A stretch of 64,000 nt of DNA, taken from ZC4RG20 sp963702105. GTDB lineage: Bacteria > Pseudomonadota > Gammaproteobacteria > Steroidobacterales > Rariloculaceae. Numbering within the stretch: position 1 is the stretch's first letter; every line of letters begins with the position of its first letter. A program made the translations under genes and the position numbers. The DNA is taken from positions 1,488,001-1,552,000 of the forward strand of contig OY969712.1 of NCBI GenBank assembly GCA_963702105.1. Direction: 5' to 3'. A model generated the notes under the pieces. The model was not told the DNA's origin and did not search any database. It worked only from the letters and a program-made list of their open reading frames with translations. This document shows, in pieces, positions 27,598 through 35,406 of the stretch.

Positions 27598-28131
27598 CTA
27601 CGAGTGTTTGACGGGCTCCATGATGGCGTCCACGTTGAGCTGATCGCAGAACTCCATGAATTCCTCGCGCAGCGCCGAGATGTGGATAGAGGCCGGGATG
27701 TTGATGTACATCTGGACGGAGAACATGGCCGTCTCCGTCTGCGTCGCCGTATAGCTTCGCGCGGAGAGCTCGTCGATCTCGACCTGACGCGTCGAGAAGA
27801 AGCCGCTGAGACTGTGCACGATGCCGGGCTGATCGAGCCCGACGACGTCGACCGCATAGGGCAGCTGCTCTTTGTTGAACTGCCGCGACTCGGTCCTACG
27901 GAACTGCATCGTGAGGCCGTTGTGGTCGGCGAAGCGGTCGAGGTCGCGCTCGAGGCGGCTGATGGTGTGCCAGTTGCCGGCGACGAGCAGCAGCATTCCG
28001 AACTCCGAGCCGAGCGCCGTCATCCTGCTTTCCTTGATGTTTCCGCCGCAGTCGAGAATCGTGCGCGTAAGCTCCTGCACGACGGCATTGGGGTCCCCCC
28101 CCATCGCGGAGATGACCAGCAGTTGTTCCAT
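27598..28131 (-). CDS. gcvR: Glycine cleavage system repressor GcvR (ACT domains)
   Basis: GcvR binds the activator GcvA and blocks the glycine cleavage operon when glycine is scarce. The 177-residue protein consists of two ACT domains: residues ~1-80 (LLVISAMGGDPNAVVQELTR, CGGNIKESRMTALGSEFGML) and ~90-170 (AVDVVGLDQPGIVHSLSGFF). It is divergent from dapA, as in E. coli. Whether a glycine cleavage operon is controlled cannot be seen here. Confidence 0.92.
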   Translation of the reverse strand: MEQLLVISAMGGDPNAVVQELTRTILDCGGNIKESRMTALGSEFGMLLLVAGNWHTISRLERDLDRFADHNGLTMQFRRTESRQFNKEQLPYAVDVVGLDQPGIVHSLSGFFSTRQVEIDELSARSYTATQTETAMFSVQMYINIPASIHISALREEFMEFCDQLNVDAIMEPVKHS

Positions 28132-28181
28132 CAGCTATGAGTCCCGGCCCTGGCGTTGCGGGGACCAGTGTACCCGGAAGT

Positions 28182-28252
28182 TGAGGGGGTGCAATGTCCA
28201 AGTTGCGCCGATTTGGGGCGCCCAGTACCATCCCCGGCTTTCCACCCCCTCA
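28182..28252. promoter_or_regulatory. Inverted repeat in the dapA leader
   Basis: TGAGGGGGTG (28182-28191) and CACCCCCTCA (28243-28252) are perfect 10-bp complements around a 51-nt loop. Within it GCGCC (28205) pairs with GGCGC (28217). The distal arm touches the AGGGAAAG ribosome-binding site of dapA, so folding could affect translation. It does not resemble a lysine riboswitch. Confidence 0.5.
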
Positions 28253-28263
28253 GGGAAAGCCCA

Positions 28264-29151
28264 ATGTTGTCAGGCAGCATGGTTGCGCTCGTCACGCCGA
28301 TGCACGCGGACGGCTCCATCGATTACGAGGCCCTGGCCAAGCTCATCGAATTCCACGTCGACGCCGGCAGCCAAGCCCTCGTGATCGGCGGAACGACAGG
28401 CGAGTCGCCGACTCTGACGCGCGGCGAGCACGTCGAGCTCATCGAGCGCAGCTGCGAGATCGCGGATGGCCGCATCCCGATCGTGGCCGGCACGGGCTCG
28501 AACTCGACCGCGCAGACTCTGGCCCTGTCGCGAGCCGTGGACACTTATCCTCTGCTCGCGCTCATGGTCGTGACACCGTACTACAACAAGCCGACTCAGG
28601 AAGGCCTGTTCCGGCATTTCTCGGTCGTCGCCGACGCAGTCGAGCATCCGCTCATTGTTTACAACGTGCCGAGCCGCACGGGCGTGGACCTCAAGCCGGC
28701 GACGGCCGCGCGGCTCGCCGCGCACGCCAACATCGGCGGCATCAAGGAAGCGACCGGGGAACTCGATCGGCTCGAGGCACTCAGAGACGGTTGCGGGCCG
28801 GACTTCTCGCTGCTGAGCGGGGACGACGGAACGTCGGCGGAATTCATGCTGCGCGGCGGGCACGGAGTGATCTCCGTGACTGCGAACGTCGCCCCCGCCG
28901 CCATGCGGCGGCTCTGCGATGCCGCGCGGGCGGGAGACCGCGCGGCGGCCGAACGGATCGACGCCACGCTGCGCGGGCTGCACCGGGGGCTGTTCGTCGA
29001 AAGCAACCCGATTCCCGTGAAATGGGCAGTGCAGCAGATGGGCTACATCGGCCCGGGCATCCGCTTGCCGTTGACGCCATTGGCCGAGCACTTTTACGAC
29101 ATCGTTCGCCATGCGATGACCGAGGCCGGGGTCGAGCTGCCGCGAGGGTGA
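28264..29151 (+). CDS. dapA: 4-hydroxy-tetrahydrodipicolinate synthase
   Basis: DapA condenses pyruvate with aspartate semialdehyde at the start of lysine and diaminopimelate synthesis. The 295-residue protein starts MLSGSMVALVTPMHADGSID. It has GGTTGESPTL, the YNVPSRTGVDL tyrosine motif and the Schiff-base Lys in GGIKEATGELD. I chose ATG 28264 with AGGGAAAG upstream; the frame is open further 5' but lacks homology. Confidence 0.97.
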   Translation: MLSGSMVALVTPMHADGSIDYEALAKLIEFHVDAGSQALVIGGTTGESPTLTRGEHVELIERSCEIADGRIPIVAGTGSNSTAQTLALSRAVDTYPLLALMVVTPYYNKPTQEGLFRHFSVVADAVEHPLIVYNVPSRTGVDLKPATAARLAAHANIGGIKEATGELDRLEALRDGCGPDFSLLSGDDGTSAEFMLRGGHGVISVTANVAPAAMRRLCDAARAGDRAAAERIDATLRGLHRGLFVESNPIPVKWAVQQMGYIGPGIRLPLTPLAEHFYDIVRHAMTEAGVELPRG

Positions 29152-29183
29152 TTCGCGAGAGCTCGCGAGAGATAGATTTATTC

Positions 29184-29612
29184 ATGCTGAGATTCGTCGT
29201 TCCGGGCGTCGTGCTCGCTTCCTGTCTGCTCGCAGGCTGCTTCGGCCAAAGCGGCGCGCTCGCGTGCGCCGACGCCTCTCGCTATGCGAACAGCAGTTCC
29301 GCGCCGCCGCTCCGAGTGCCCGACGACCTTTCGCTGCCGGACGAGTCGGATTCGCTGTCCGTGCCGCCGCCGCCGCGAAACCGCTCGGCGTCCGCCGCCG
29401 GTTCCGAAAGCGCGGCGTCCACGAGCGCCGCGTCGTCGGCGACCGCCAAAGGGCATTGCCTCGAGGTGCCGCCGAATTTCGGCAAGGACAACGGCGCATC
29501 GGCGCAGGCGGCCCCCGGCGACTCGAAGGCCGGCGCTACCGGCGGGCAGAGCTCCCGCAAGATGTCGAGGCGCGAGCGCCGCCGCTCCAGACGCTCCGAC
29601 GACGAAGGCTGA
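29184..29612 (+). CDS. BamC-like short lipoprotein
   Basis: The 142-residue lipoprotein has lipobox LLAGC (Cys about residue 19). The next segment, DASRYANSSSAPPLRVPDDL followed by SLPDESDSLSVPP, resembles the unstructured BamC N-terminus that binds BamD. The two folded helix-grip domains of BamC are absent. The remainder is low-complexity and ends in a very basic Arg-rich stretch. Its place directly after dapA matches that of bamC in E. coli. Assignment to the BAM complex is inference. Confidence 0.65.
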   Translation: MLRFVVPGVVLASCLLAGCFGQSGALACADASRYANSSSAPPLRVPDDLSLPDESDSLSVPPPPRNRSASAAGSESAASTSAASSATAKGHCLEVPPNFGKDNGASAQAAPGDSKAGATGGQSSRKMSRRERRRSRRSDDEG

Positions 29613-29650
29613 GTCCCGGACGCCGCCCCGGCGACGAAGGCTGAGTCCCG
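29600..29650. repeat. 19-bp direct repeat at the end of the lipoprotein gene
   Basis: CGACGAAGGCTGAGTCCCG occurs at 29600-29618 and again at 29632-29650. The first copy contains the stop codon. This looks like a recent tandem duplication of the gene end. Confidence 0.85.
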
Positions 29651-29710
29651 AGCCCCTCGGCAACCGGATTTTCCGCGCCCGGCGCCCCGGCAACGGCCAG
29701 GCCGTCTGTC

Positions 29711-29728
29711 TTCGTACCGTGGTACGAA
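29711..29728. promoter_or_regulatory. Candidate operator, 8-bp inverted repeat
   Basis: TTCGTACC-GT-GGTACGAA is a perfect inverted repeat with a 2-bp spacer, 58 bp upstream of the small membrane protein gene. Its size and symmetry fit a dimeric helix-turn-helix regulator. The regulator is unknown. Confidence 0.45.
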
Positions 29729-29785
29729 TCTTGCTGACTCCCGAAAGGAACCACGCCGCCGCCGGAGGCGCCGAGGGAGTAGTCG

Positions 29786-30217
29786 ATGCGTACAATCGTT
29801 CTGATCGCTTTGGGTCTCGCGTTCGCCGCGCTGTTTGCGGTGCTGGGCCGCTTCGCCGACAAGCACACGACGCTGTCGATAAACGGCGCCTTCATCTTCA
29901 TCGTCTGCTGGACGGCGTTTACGTTCGGCGACTTCTTCGTGAGTATCTTTCAGCCCGGGCACGCGCCGCTGCCGGAATTCGGCAAGCACGTGGCCATCTT
30001 CGTCGGGCCCGTCGCCGCCGCCCTGTTCGCGACCCGTAAGTCGCTTCAGGGCGGCCTGCGGACGGCGCCGGCCGCGCGGCCGCCTGCGACCGGCGGCTCC
30101 CGCCCCGAAGGCGCTCCTGCGGCGGCGCCCGGCAACAGGCCGGCGCAAGTCGCCCCCGAGGCCCCGGCTTCGCGCGAGGACGGCCGGCCGCGGCGGTCGG
30201 GGACGGCCGGGCGCTGA
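29786..30217 (+). CDS. Small inner membrane protein of unknown function
   Basis: The 143-residue protein has three hydrophobic segments at about 3-22, 31-53 and 68-85. A Pro/Ala/Arg-rich tail of about 55 residues follows and is probably cytoplasmic. The conserved-looking part is NGAFIFIVCWTAFTFGDFFVSIF. I do not recognise a family. A terminator-like hairpin follows at 30282, so it is probably transcribed alone. Confidence 0.6.
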   Translation: MRTIVLIALGLAFAALFAVLGRFADKHTTLSINGAFIFIVCWTAFTFGDFFVSIFQPGHAPLPEFGKHVAIFVGPVAAALFATRKSLQGGLRTAPAARPPATGGSRPEGAPAAAPGNRPAQVAPEAPASREDGRPRRSGTAGR

Positions 30218-30281
30218 GAGCGCGGAGCCGGGGGGCTGAGGCCACGCCGGCCGAGTCCCCGCCGGCCGAGACCCTGAACCC

Positions 30282-30313
30282 GCCCGGCGCGGGGCCTTGA
30301 AACCGCGCCGGGC
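30282..30313 (+). terminator. Rho-independent-like terminator
   Basis: GCCCGGCGCGG and CCGCGCCGGGC form a perfect 11-bp stem with a 10-nt loop, followed by CCTTTCG. It lies between the small membrane protein gene and the ABC transporter. Confidence 0.6.
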
Positions 30314-30394
30314 CCTTTCGCTCCGGAGAACCGACCTCCGGAGAACCGACGCGCCCCGCGGCGCCGGCGCGACGCCTTTGTCCCGCCGCTCCCT

Positions 30395-30400
30395 TATACT
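30395..30400 (+). promoter_or_regulatory. Possible -10 box of the ABC transporter gene
   Basis: TATACT lies 28 bp upstream of the ATG at 30429, after the terminator-like hairpin and a 15-bp tandem duplication (CTCCGGAGAACCGAC, 30321 and 30336). No good -35 is visible. Confidence 0.4.
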
Positions 30401-30428
30401 CACCGCCCCGGTTGGGGCCGTTTTCGAC

Positions 30429-32360
30429 ATGGAAAGTAGCGACTCGACCGCAACCAGCCGGCCGCGGGCGGCCGGCTTCGAATGGAGCGCCTTGCGGACG
30501 CTCGCCCCGTATCTTTGGCCTTCCGGCGAGCCGGATCTGCGCCTGCGCGTCGTCGTCGCGCTCGCGTTTCTGGTGGCGGCCAAGGGGGCCACGGTCTACG
30601 TGCCGATCGTGTTCAGGCGGCTCGTAGACCTGTTCTCGAACCCTTCCAACCTGCCGCTCGTGCTGCCGCTGGGCCTGCTCGTGGCCTACGGCGGCATGCG
30701 CATCGCGTCCGTGGCTTTCGGCGAGCTCAGGGACGCGGTGTTTGCCAAGGTCGTCCAGCGCGCGATCCGCAAGGCCGCGCTCAGAACCTTCCGCCATCTG
30801 CATTCGCTGTCGCTGCGTTTTCATCTGGCCCGGCAGACGGGCGGCCTCTCGCGCGCCATCGAGCGCGGTACCGCCGGCATCGACTCGCTGCTGTGGTACA
30901 TGCTGTTCAACATCCTGCCGACCCTCATCGAGATCGCGCTCGTCTGCGGCATCCTCTGGGCATTCTTCGATGCGAGCTTCGCCGTCGTGACGTTTCTATG
31001 CGTCGCCTGCTACATCGGCTACACGCTCGCCGTCACGGAGTGGCGGCTCAAGTACCGGCGCGAGATGAATCAGACGGACCAGGAGGCGAACGCGCGCGCC
31101 ATCGACAGCCTCTTGAACTACGAGACCGTCAAGTACTTCGGTAACGAGGCTTACGAGGCACGGCGCTTCGACGCGGCGCTCGCCCGCTACGAGCAGGCCT
31201 CGGTCGCGAGCCGCACCTCGCTTTCGCTGCTCAACGTCGGCCAGGCGCTGATCATCGGCGCCGGCCTCGGCGCGCTCATGGCCATGGCCGGCCACGGAGT
31301 GCTGAAGGGACGCATGTCGGTCGGCGACTTCGTGCTCGTCAACACGTATCTGATTCAGCTCTACACGCCGTTGAACTTCCTCGGCTTCGTCTATCGCGAG
31401 GTCAAGCAATCGCTCGCGGACATGGAGTCGATGTTCGCGCTGCTCGACGTCGACACGGACGTCGAGGACGCGCCGGGCGCACGTCCGCTCGAGCCGGGAC
31501 CCGGCGAGCTCGAGTTCGAAGCGGTCTCGTTCGCCTACGATCCGCGCCGGCCGATCCTCGACAACGTGAGCTTTCGAGTGCCGGCCGGCCGGCGCGTAGC
31601 GATCGTCGGCGCGAGCGGCGCCGGTAAATCCACGATCTCGCGGCTACTGTTCAGGTTCTACGATGCCGGCCGGGGCGCCATCCGAATCGACGGCCAAGAC
31701 ATCCGCAACGTGACCCAGGCCAGCGTGCGGGCGGCCATCGGCATCGTTCCGCAGGACACCGTCCTGTTCAACGCCAGCATTTACTACAACATCGAGTACG
31801 GCCGCCCCGGCGCGCCGGCCGCAGATGTCGAGGAGGCCGCCCGTCTCGCGCGCATTCACGACTTCATCGCGGCCTCGCCCGACGGTTACGCGACCGAGGT
31901 CGGCGAGCGCGGGCTCAAGCTCTCGGGCGGCGAGAAGCAGCGCGTGGCCATCGCGCGCACGATCCTGAAGCGCCCCCGGATCCTCGTGTTCGACGAGGCG
32001 ACGTCGGCGCTCGACAGCCACACGGAGAAGGAGATTCAAAGCTCGCTGCGCGAGGTCTCGCGCGGGCACACGACGCTCGTGATCGCGCACCGGCTGTCGA
32101 CGATCGTCGATGCCGACGAAATCATCGTGCTCGACGGCGGGCGCATCGCCGAGCGCGGCACGCACGCCGCGCTGCTGGCGCGCGGCGTGCTCTACGCGGC
32201 GATGTGGCGGCGTCAGCACGAGGACCGTGCTGACGAGGACCGCGCTGCCGAGGATCCCGCCGACGGAGATCGCGGGGGCGATGACGGCGGCGCCGCCGCA
32301 GGCCGCGAGCCGGCCGCCGAGCCTCGGCAGGCCGAGCCCGCCCTGGAGGCCGCCTCGTGA
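30429..32360 (+). CDS. ATM1/HMT1-type ABC exporter
   Basis: The 643-residue half-transporter has an N-terminal six-helix membrane domain (about 25-330) and a C-terminal ATPase domain. The latter has Walker A GASGAGKST, signature LSGGEKQRVA and Walker B ILVFDEATSALD. RAIDSLLNYETVKYFGNEAYE is the ATM1-family signature in the membrane domain. Bacterial members export glutathione-bound metals or sulfur species. The last ~45 residues are a repetitive Asp/Glu/Ala/Arg tail beyond the usual end. I chose ATG 30429; the upstream in-frame extension is Arg-rich and atypical. Confidence 0.93.
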   Translation: MESSDSTATSRPRAAGFEWSALRTLAPYLWPSGEPDLRLRVVVALAFLVAAKGATVYVPIVFRRLVDLFSNPSNLPLVLPLGLLVAYGGMRIASVAFGELRDAVFAKVVQRAIRKAALRTFRHLHSLSLRFHLARQTGGLSRAIERGTAGIDSLLWYMLFNILPTLIEIALVCGILWAFFDASFAVVTFLCVACYIGYTLAVTEWRLKYRREMNQTDQEANARAIDSLLNYETVKYFGNEAYEARRFDAALARYEQASVASRTSLSLLNVGQALIIGAGLGALMAMAGHGVLKGRMSVGDFVLVNTYLIQLYTPLNFLGFVYREVKQSLADMESMFALLDVDTDVEDAPGARPLEPGPGELEFEAVSFAYDPRRPILDNVSFRVPAGRRVAIVGASGAGKSTISRLLFRFYDAGRGAIRIDGQDIRNVTQASVRAAIGIVPQDTVLFNASIYYNIEYGRPGAPAADVEEAARLARIHDFIAASPDGYATEVGERGLKLSGGEKQRVAIARTILKRPRILVFDEATSALDSHTEKEIQSSLREVSRGHTTLVIAHRLSTIVDADEIIVLDGGRIAERGTHAALLARGVLYAAMWRRQHEDRADEDRAAEDPADGDRGGDDGGAAAGREPAAEPRQAEPALEAAS

Positions 32361-32367
32361 AAGAATG

Positions 32368-32392
32368 CGGCCCCGGCCGTGAGCCGGGGCCG
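32368..32392 (+). terminator. Hairpin terminator after the ABC exporter
   Basis: CGGCCCCGGC-CGTGA-GCCGGGGCCG has a perfect 10-bp stem, 7 bp after the stop codon. There is no T-run. It lies between convergent genes. Confidence 0.5.
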
Positions 32393-32500
32393 GATTCAGC
32401 GCAGGCTCGGCTCACTGGAATGGTGCCGGGTCCCGTGCTCGCCGGCGTTGCCGCCGACGCTCCGCCTCGAAAGGTTTGCGGACTTGCCGCCGCGCGGTCG

Positions 32501-33454
32501 TCAGGAGTTGGCGGAGGCGACGATGGCGTCCTTGTTCTTCGTGATGAACTGCTCGAAGCTCTGCAGCTGCGGATCGAGCTTCCTGGCCTCGGCCACGCTG
32601 CGTGCGCCGAGCACTTCGCGCTCGAAATCGCGATAGACCTGGAACATGTTGCCGAGCTCGTCCGCGCCCGGGAACCCGAAGCCGCGATACGTGTCGGCAT
32701 CCACGGCGTTGTACTTGACCGGGGCCCCGAGAATGTTCGAGAGCTTCTGGCTCATCTCGTCCACGGTCAACGCCTCGCCGGCGACGCCGACGGTCTTGCC
32801 GATGTACTCGGAGCCCGCCTTGAACAAGCCGTAAGCGATTTTGCCGATGTCTTCGGCCGCAATGCCCCCGAGCTTGGCGTTGCCCATGGGCATCGCCCAG
32901 GCGTATTGGCCGTTATCGCCCTTCTTCGGGCAGATGCCGAACATGAAGAGGTTGTCCCAATAGAACGTCGTGATGAGCTTCGTCAAGGGCAGGCCCGAGA
33001 AGTAAGCATCGGCCTCGGCCTTGGCGTCGAAGTGCGGGACGCGGTACTTCTCCTGCAGGAAAGGCATGCGCTTGTCGTCCTGCGCCATGAATTTGCGCGT
33101 GTCCTCGAGCGTGGACCAGACGACGTGCTTGACGCCCGCGGCCTTTGCCGCGTCGGCAATGTTCTTGGCCTGGGTCTTTTCCTTCTCGCCGGAGAAGTGC
33201 TCCCAGAAGTTCGTGACCGCATAGACGCCGTAGGCGCCGGCAAAGGCCTTCTTGAGGCTTTCGACGTCGTCGAGATCGGCTTTCACGACCTCGGCGCCCT
33301 GGGACGCCAGCGCACGGGCCTTGTCCTTGCTTGGGTCCCGAGTGATCGCCCGGCACGCAAAGCCCCCGGACGCATCGCCCAGGATCGCGCGGCAGAGGCC
33401 GCCGCCCTGCGAGCCTGTCGAACCTACTACCGCTATTATTTTCTTGTCTGCCAT
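32501..33454 (-). CDS. NmrA family NAD(P)-binding protein
   Basis: The 317-residue protein has an N-terminal Rossmann motif IIAVVGSTGSQGGGLCRAIL and the NmrA/HSCARG phrases VVKADLDDVESLKKAFAGAY, GVKHVVWSTLEDTRKF and FYWDNLFMFG. Members are atypical short-chain dehydrogenase relatives that sense NADP(H) or act as quinone/isoflavone reductase-like enzymes. A full catalytic YxxxK is not evident, which fits a sensor role. The substrate is unknown. It is convergent with the ABC exporter and divergent from the acetyltransferase. Confidence 0.88.
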   Translation of the reverse strand: MADKKIIAVVGSTGSQGGGLCRAILGDASGGFACRAITRDPSKDKARALASQGAEVVKADLDDVESLKKAFAGAYGVYAVTNFWEHFSGEKEKTQAKNIADAAKAAGVKHVVWSTLEDTRKFMAQDDKRMPFLQEKYRVPHFDAKAEADAYFSGLPLTKLITTFYWDNLFMFGICPKKGDNGQYAWAMPMGNAKLGGIAAEDIGKIAYGLFKAGSEYIGKTVGVAGEALTVDEMSQKLSNILGAPVKYNAVDADTYRGFGFPGADELGNMFQVYRDFEREVLGARSVAEARKLDPQLQSFEQFITKNKDAIVASANS

Positions 33455-33570
33455 GTCATTCCCCTATCAGACTGACTCGAACGAAAGAACGAAAGCATAA
33501 ACTGTCGGGGACGAAGAAAGAACCGTGGACCCTCAAGCCGGGTCTTACCTCCATCGGAGAGCAGGGAAAG

Positions 33571-34092
33571 TTGGAAGCCGAACCTGAGATTACCGTCCGA
33601 CCGGCCGAGCCCGAGGACGTGCCGACGCTGCATGGCTTCGTCGGCGAGCTGGCCGAGTACGAGCGGCTCAGGCACGAGTTCACGGCCGGCCCGGAGGCGC
33701 TGGCCGCGGCCTTGTTCGGCCGGCGCCCGGTCGCCGAGGCGCTTGTCGCCGAGCTCGGCGGGGACCCCGCCGGCTTCGCCCTGTTCTTTCCGACCTACTC
33801 GACGTTCCTCGGCCGGCAGGGCTTGTACCTCGAGGACCTCTACGTCCGGCGGCCGCTGCGGGGCCGCGGGTTGGGCGGCGCGCTGCTCAAGGCCGTCGCG
33901 GGCGTGGCCGTCGCGCGCGGCTGCGGCCGGCTCGAATGGTCGGTGCTGAACTGGAACGAGCCCGCCATCGCCGTCTATCGGCGCCTCGGCGCCGTGCCCA
34001 TGGCCGACTGGACGCTCTATCGCCTGACGGGGGATGCCCTGAGCGTCCTTGCGGACGGCGCCGCGGAAGGCGCGCAGCGGAGGCGGTCGTGA
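33571..34092 (+). CDS. GNAT family N-acetyltransferase
   Basis: The 173-residue protein has the GNAT fold with acetyl-CoA loop VRRPLRGRGLGGALLKAVAG and the following RLEWSVLNWNEPAIAVYRRL. The phrase LYLEDLYVRRPLRGRG resembles diamine (spermidine/spermine) acetyltransferases, but the substrate is not certain. The start is taken as TTG 33571 after GCAGGGAAAG. The stop overlaps the next gene's GTG by GTGA, so the two are translationally coupled. Confidence 0.85.
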   Translation: MEAEPEITVRPAEPEDVPTLHGFVGELAEYERLRHEFTAGPEALAAALFGRRPVAEALVAELGGDPAGFALFFPTYSTFLGRQGLYLEDLYVRRPLRGRGLGGALLKAVAGVAVARGCGRLEWSVLNWNEPAIAVYRRLGAVPMADWTLYRLTGDALSVLADGAAEGAQRRRS

Positions 34093-34775
34093 AGCGCAGC
34101 TCTCTGAGGGGGCTTGGGCCCATCCTCGTCGTCGTCGCGCTGAGCATCGGTTTCCATTTCGTCGGTGACGCGCTGTTCGGCAACCGCATCGACGCGATCG
34201 CGATGCGGCTCGAGGCCTTCGTCGCCTCGCTCGGCTTCGCGGGATACGCCGTCATCGTCGCCGCCTACGCGCTTTGCTGCTTTTTCTTCGTGCCGGTGCT
34301 GATCCCGCTGAATATCGCGAGCGGGGCGCTCTACGGCCCGTACGTCGGCACCGTCGTGGCCCTCGCGTCCATCTGCGCCGGGGCGGCCGCCTCGGCGATT
34401 TCGATCCGGCACGTGTTCAAGGGAATGCAGCGCCTCGTCGAGAACCGCGCCGAGGCCAAGCGGATCCGCGAGCAGGTCGGAGAATACGGCTCGACCGTCG
34501 TCGTGGTCGTTCGGCTCGCGTTCATCGTGCCCTATCTCTGGCAAAACATCATGCTCGCGCTCTCGCCCATTGCGCTCGACCGGCTCGTTCTGCTGACCGC
34601 GGTCGGGGCGCTGCCCGGCGCCGCCGTCTACGCGTTGGTCGGCGCCGGCCTCGTGGCGCAGGAGAGCGTGACGCAGCTGTCGATCTACCTCGGGGTCGCC
34701 ATCGCCCTGTTCGCGGCCATCGCGCTCGGCGTCAAGTTTCTGCGCAGCCGTTATCCTTCGGGTGACCCGTTCTGA
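34089..34775 (+). CDS. TVP38/TMEM64 (DedA-like, VTT) membrane protein
   Basis: The 228-residue inner membrane protein has about five hydrophobic segments and the family motif region PVLIPLNIASGALYGPYVGT followed by a Gly/Ala-rich helix. The second half has VVVVVRLAFIVPYLWQNIML. DedA/TVP38 proteins are linked to lipid scrambling and membrane homeostasis. It starts at GTG 34089, overlapping the acetyltransferase stop. Confidence 0.87.
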   Translation: MKRSSLRGLGPILVVVALSIGFHFVGDALFGNRIDAIAMRLEAFVASLGFAGYAVIVAAYALCCFFFVPVLIPLNIASGALYGPYVGTVVALASICAGAAASAISIRHVFKGMQRLVENRAEAKRIREQVGEYGSTVVVVVRLAFIVPYLWQNIMLALSPIALDRLVLLTAVGALPGAAVYALVGAGLVAQESVTQLSIYLGVAIALFAAIALGVKFLRSRYPSGDPF

Positions 34776-34862
34776 CGTGCGCGGTGCCGGCCGGCTTGCG
34801 GAGCGCGCGGGCGTGGTTGAAGATGCGCGGGGGAATGACACGCCGCCAGGACGACCAGGACC

Positions 34863-35345
34863 ATGCCTTCTTTCGACGTAGTCTCGGAGCTCGACCATCA
34901 CGAGCTCACGAACGCCGTAGATCAGGCCAACCGCGAAATCGGCAACCGCTTCGATTTCAAGGGCACCGGGGCGAAGTTCGAGCTCGCGGAGTACACGGTC
35001 ACGCTCGAGGCCCCGAGCGACTTTCAGCTCAAGCAAATGCTGGACATCCTGACGCAGAAGGTATCCGCGCGGCACATCGACTTAGCGGCCATGGACGCGC
35101 AGGTCCCCGAGATCACGCTGAGCAAGGCGCGCCAGAGCGTCGTCATGAAGCACGGGGTCGACGCCGACCACGCCCGCAAGATCGTCAAGCACATCAAGGA
35201 CTCGAAGCTTAAGGTGCAGGCCGCGATCCAGGGCGAGCAGGTGCGCGTGACGGGCAAGAAGCGCGACGACCTGCAGGACGTCATCCGGCTGCTCAAGGGC
35301 GCGGACATCGGCTTGCCGTTGCAGTTCACGAACTTTCGGGACTAG
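34863..35345 (+). CDS. YajQ family nucleotide-binding protein
   Basis: The 160-residue protein begins MPSFDVVSELDHHELTNAVD, the hallmark YajQ N-terminus, and includes NRFDFKGTGAKFEL and VTGKKRDDLQDVIRLLKGAD. It has two RRM-like folds. Members in Xanthomonas and Pseudomonas bind cyclic di-GMP and act as regulators. It stands alone on its strand and faces the DUF99 gene. Confidence 0.95.
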   Translation: MPSFDVVSELDHHELTNAVDQANREIGNRFDFKGTGAKFELAEYTVTLEAPSDFQLKQMLDILTQKVSARHIDLAAMDAQVPEITLSKARQSVVMKHGVDADHARKIVKHIKDSKLKVQAAIQGEQVRVTGKKRDDLQDVIRLLKGADIGLPLQFTNFRD

Positions 35346-35363
35346 TGGCCTGTAACGGCCACT
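35344..35363. terminator. Hairpin between yajQ and DUF99 genes
   Basis: AGTGGCC-TGTAAC-GGCCACT is a perfect 7-bp stem that begins at the stop of the YajQ gene, in the 61-bp gap between two converging genes. There is no clear T-run on either strand. Confidence 0.45.
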
Positions 35364-35406
35364 GGCCCCTCCATGGGTATCGAAGGGGCTCCGGGCGTGC
35401 CGGCGG

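Noticed and set aside
28140..28263. Lysine riboswitch before dapA
   Set aside because: The 120-nt leader is too short and lacks the five-way junction elements; only a simple inverted repeat is visible.
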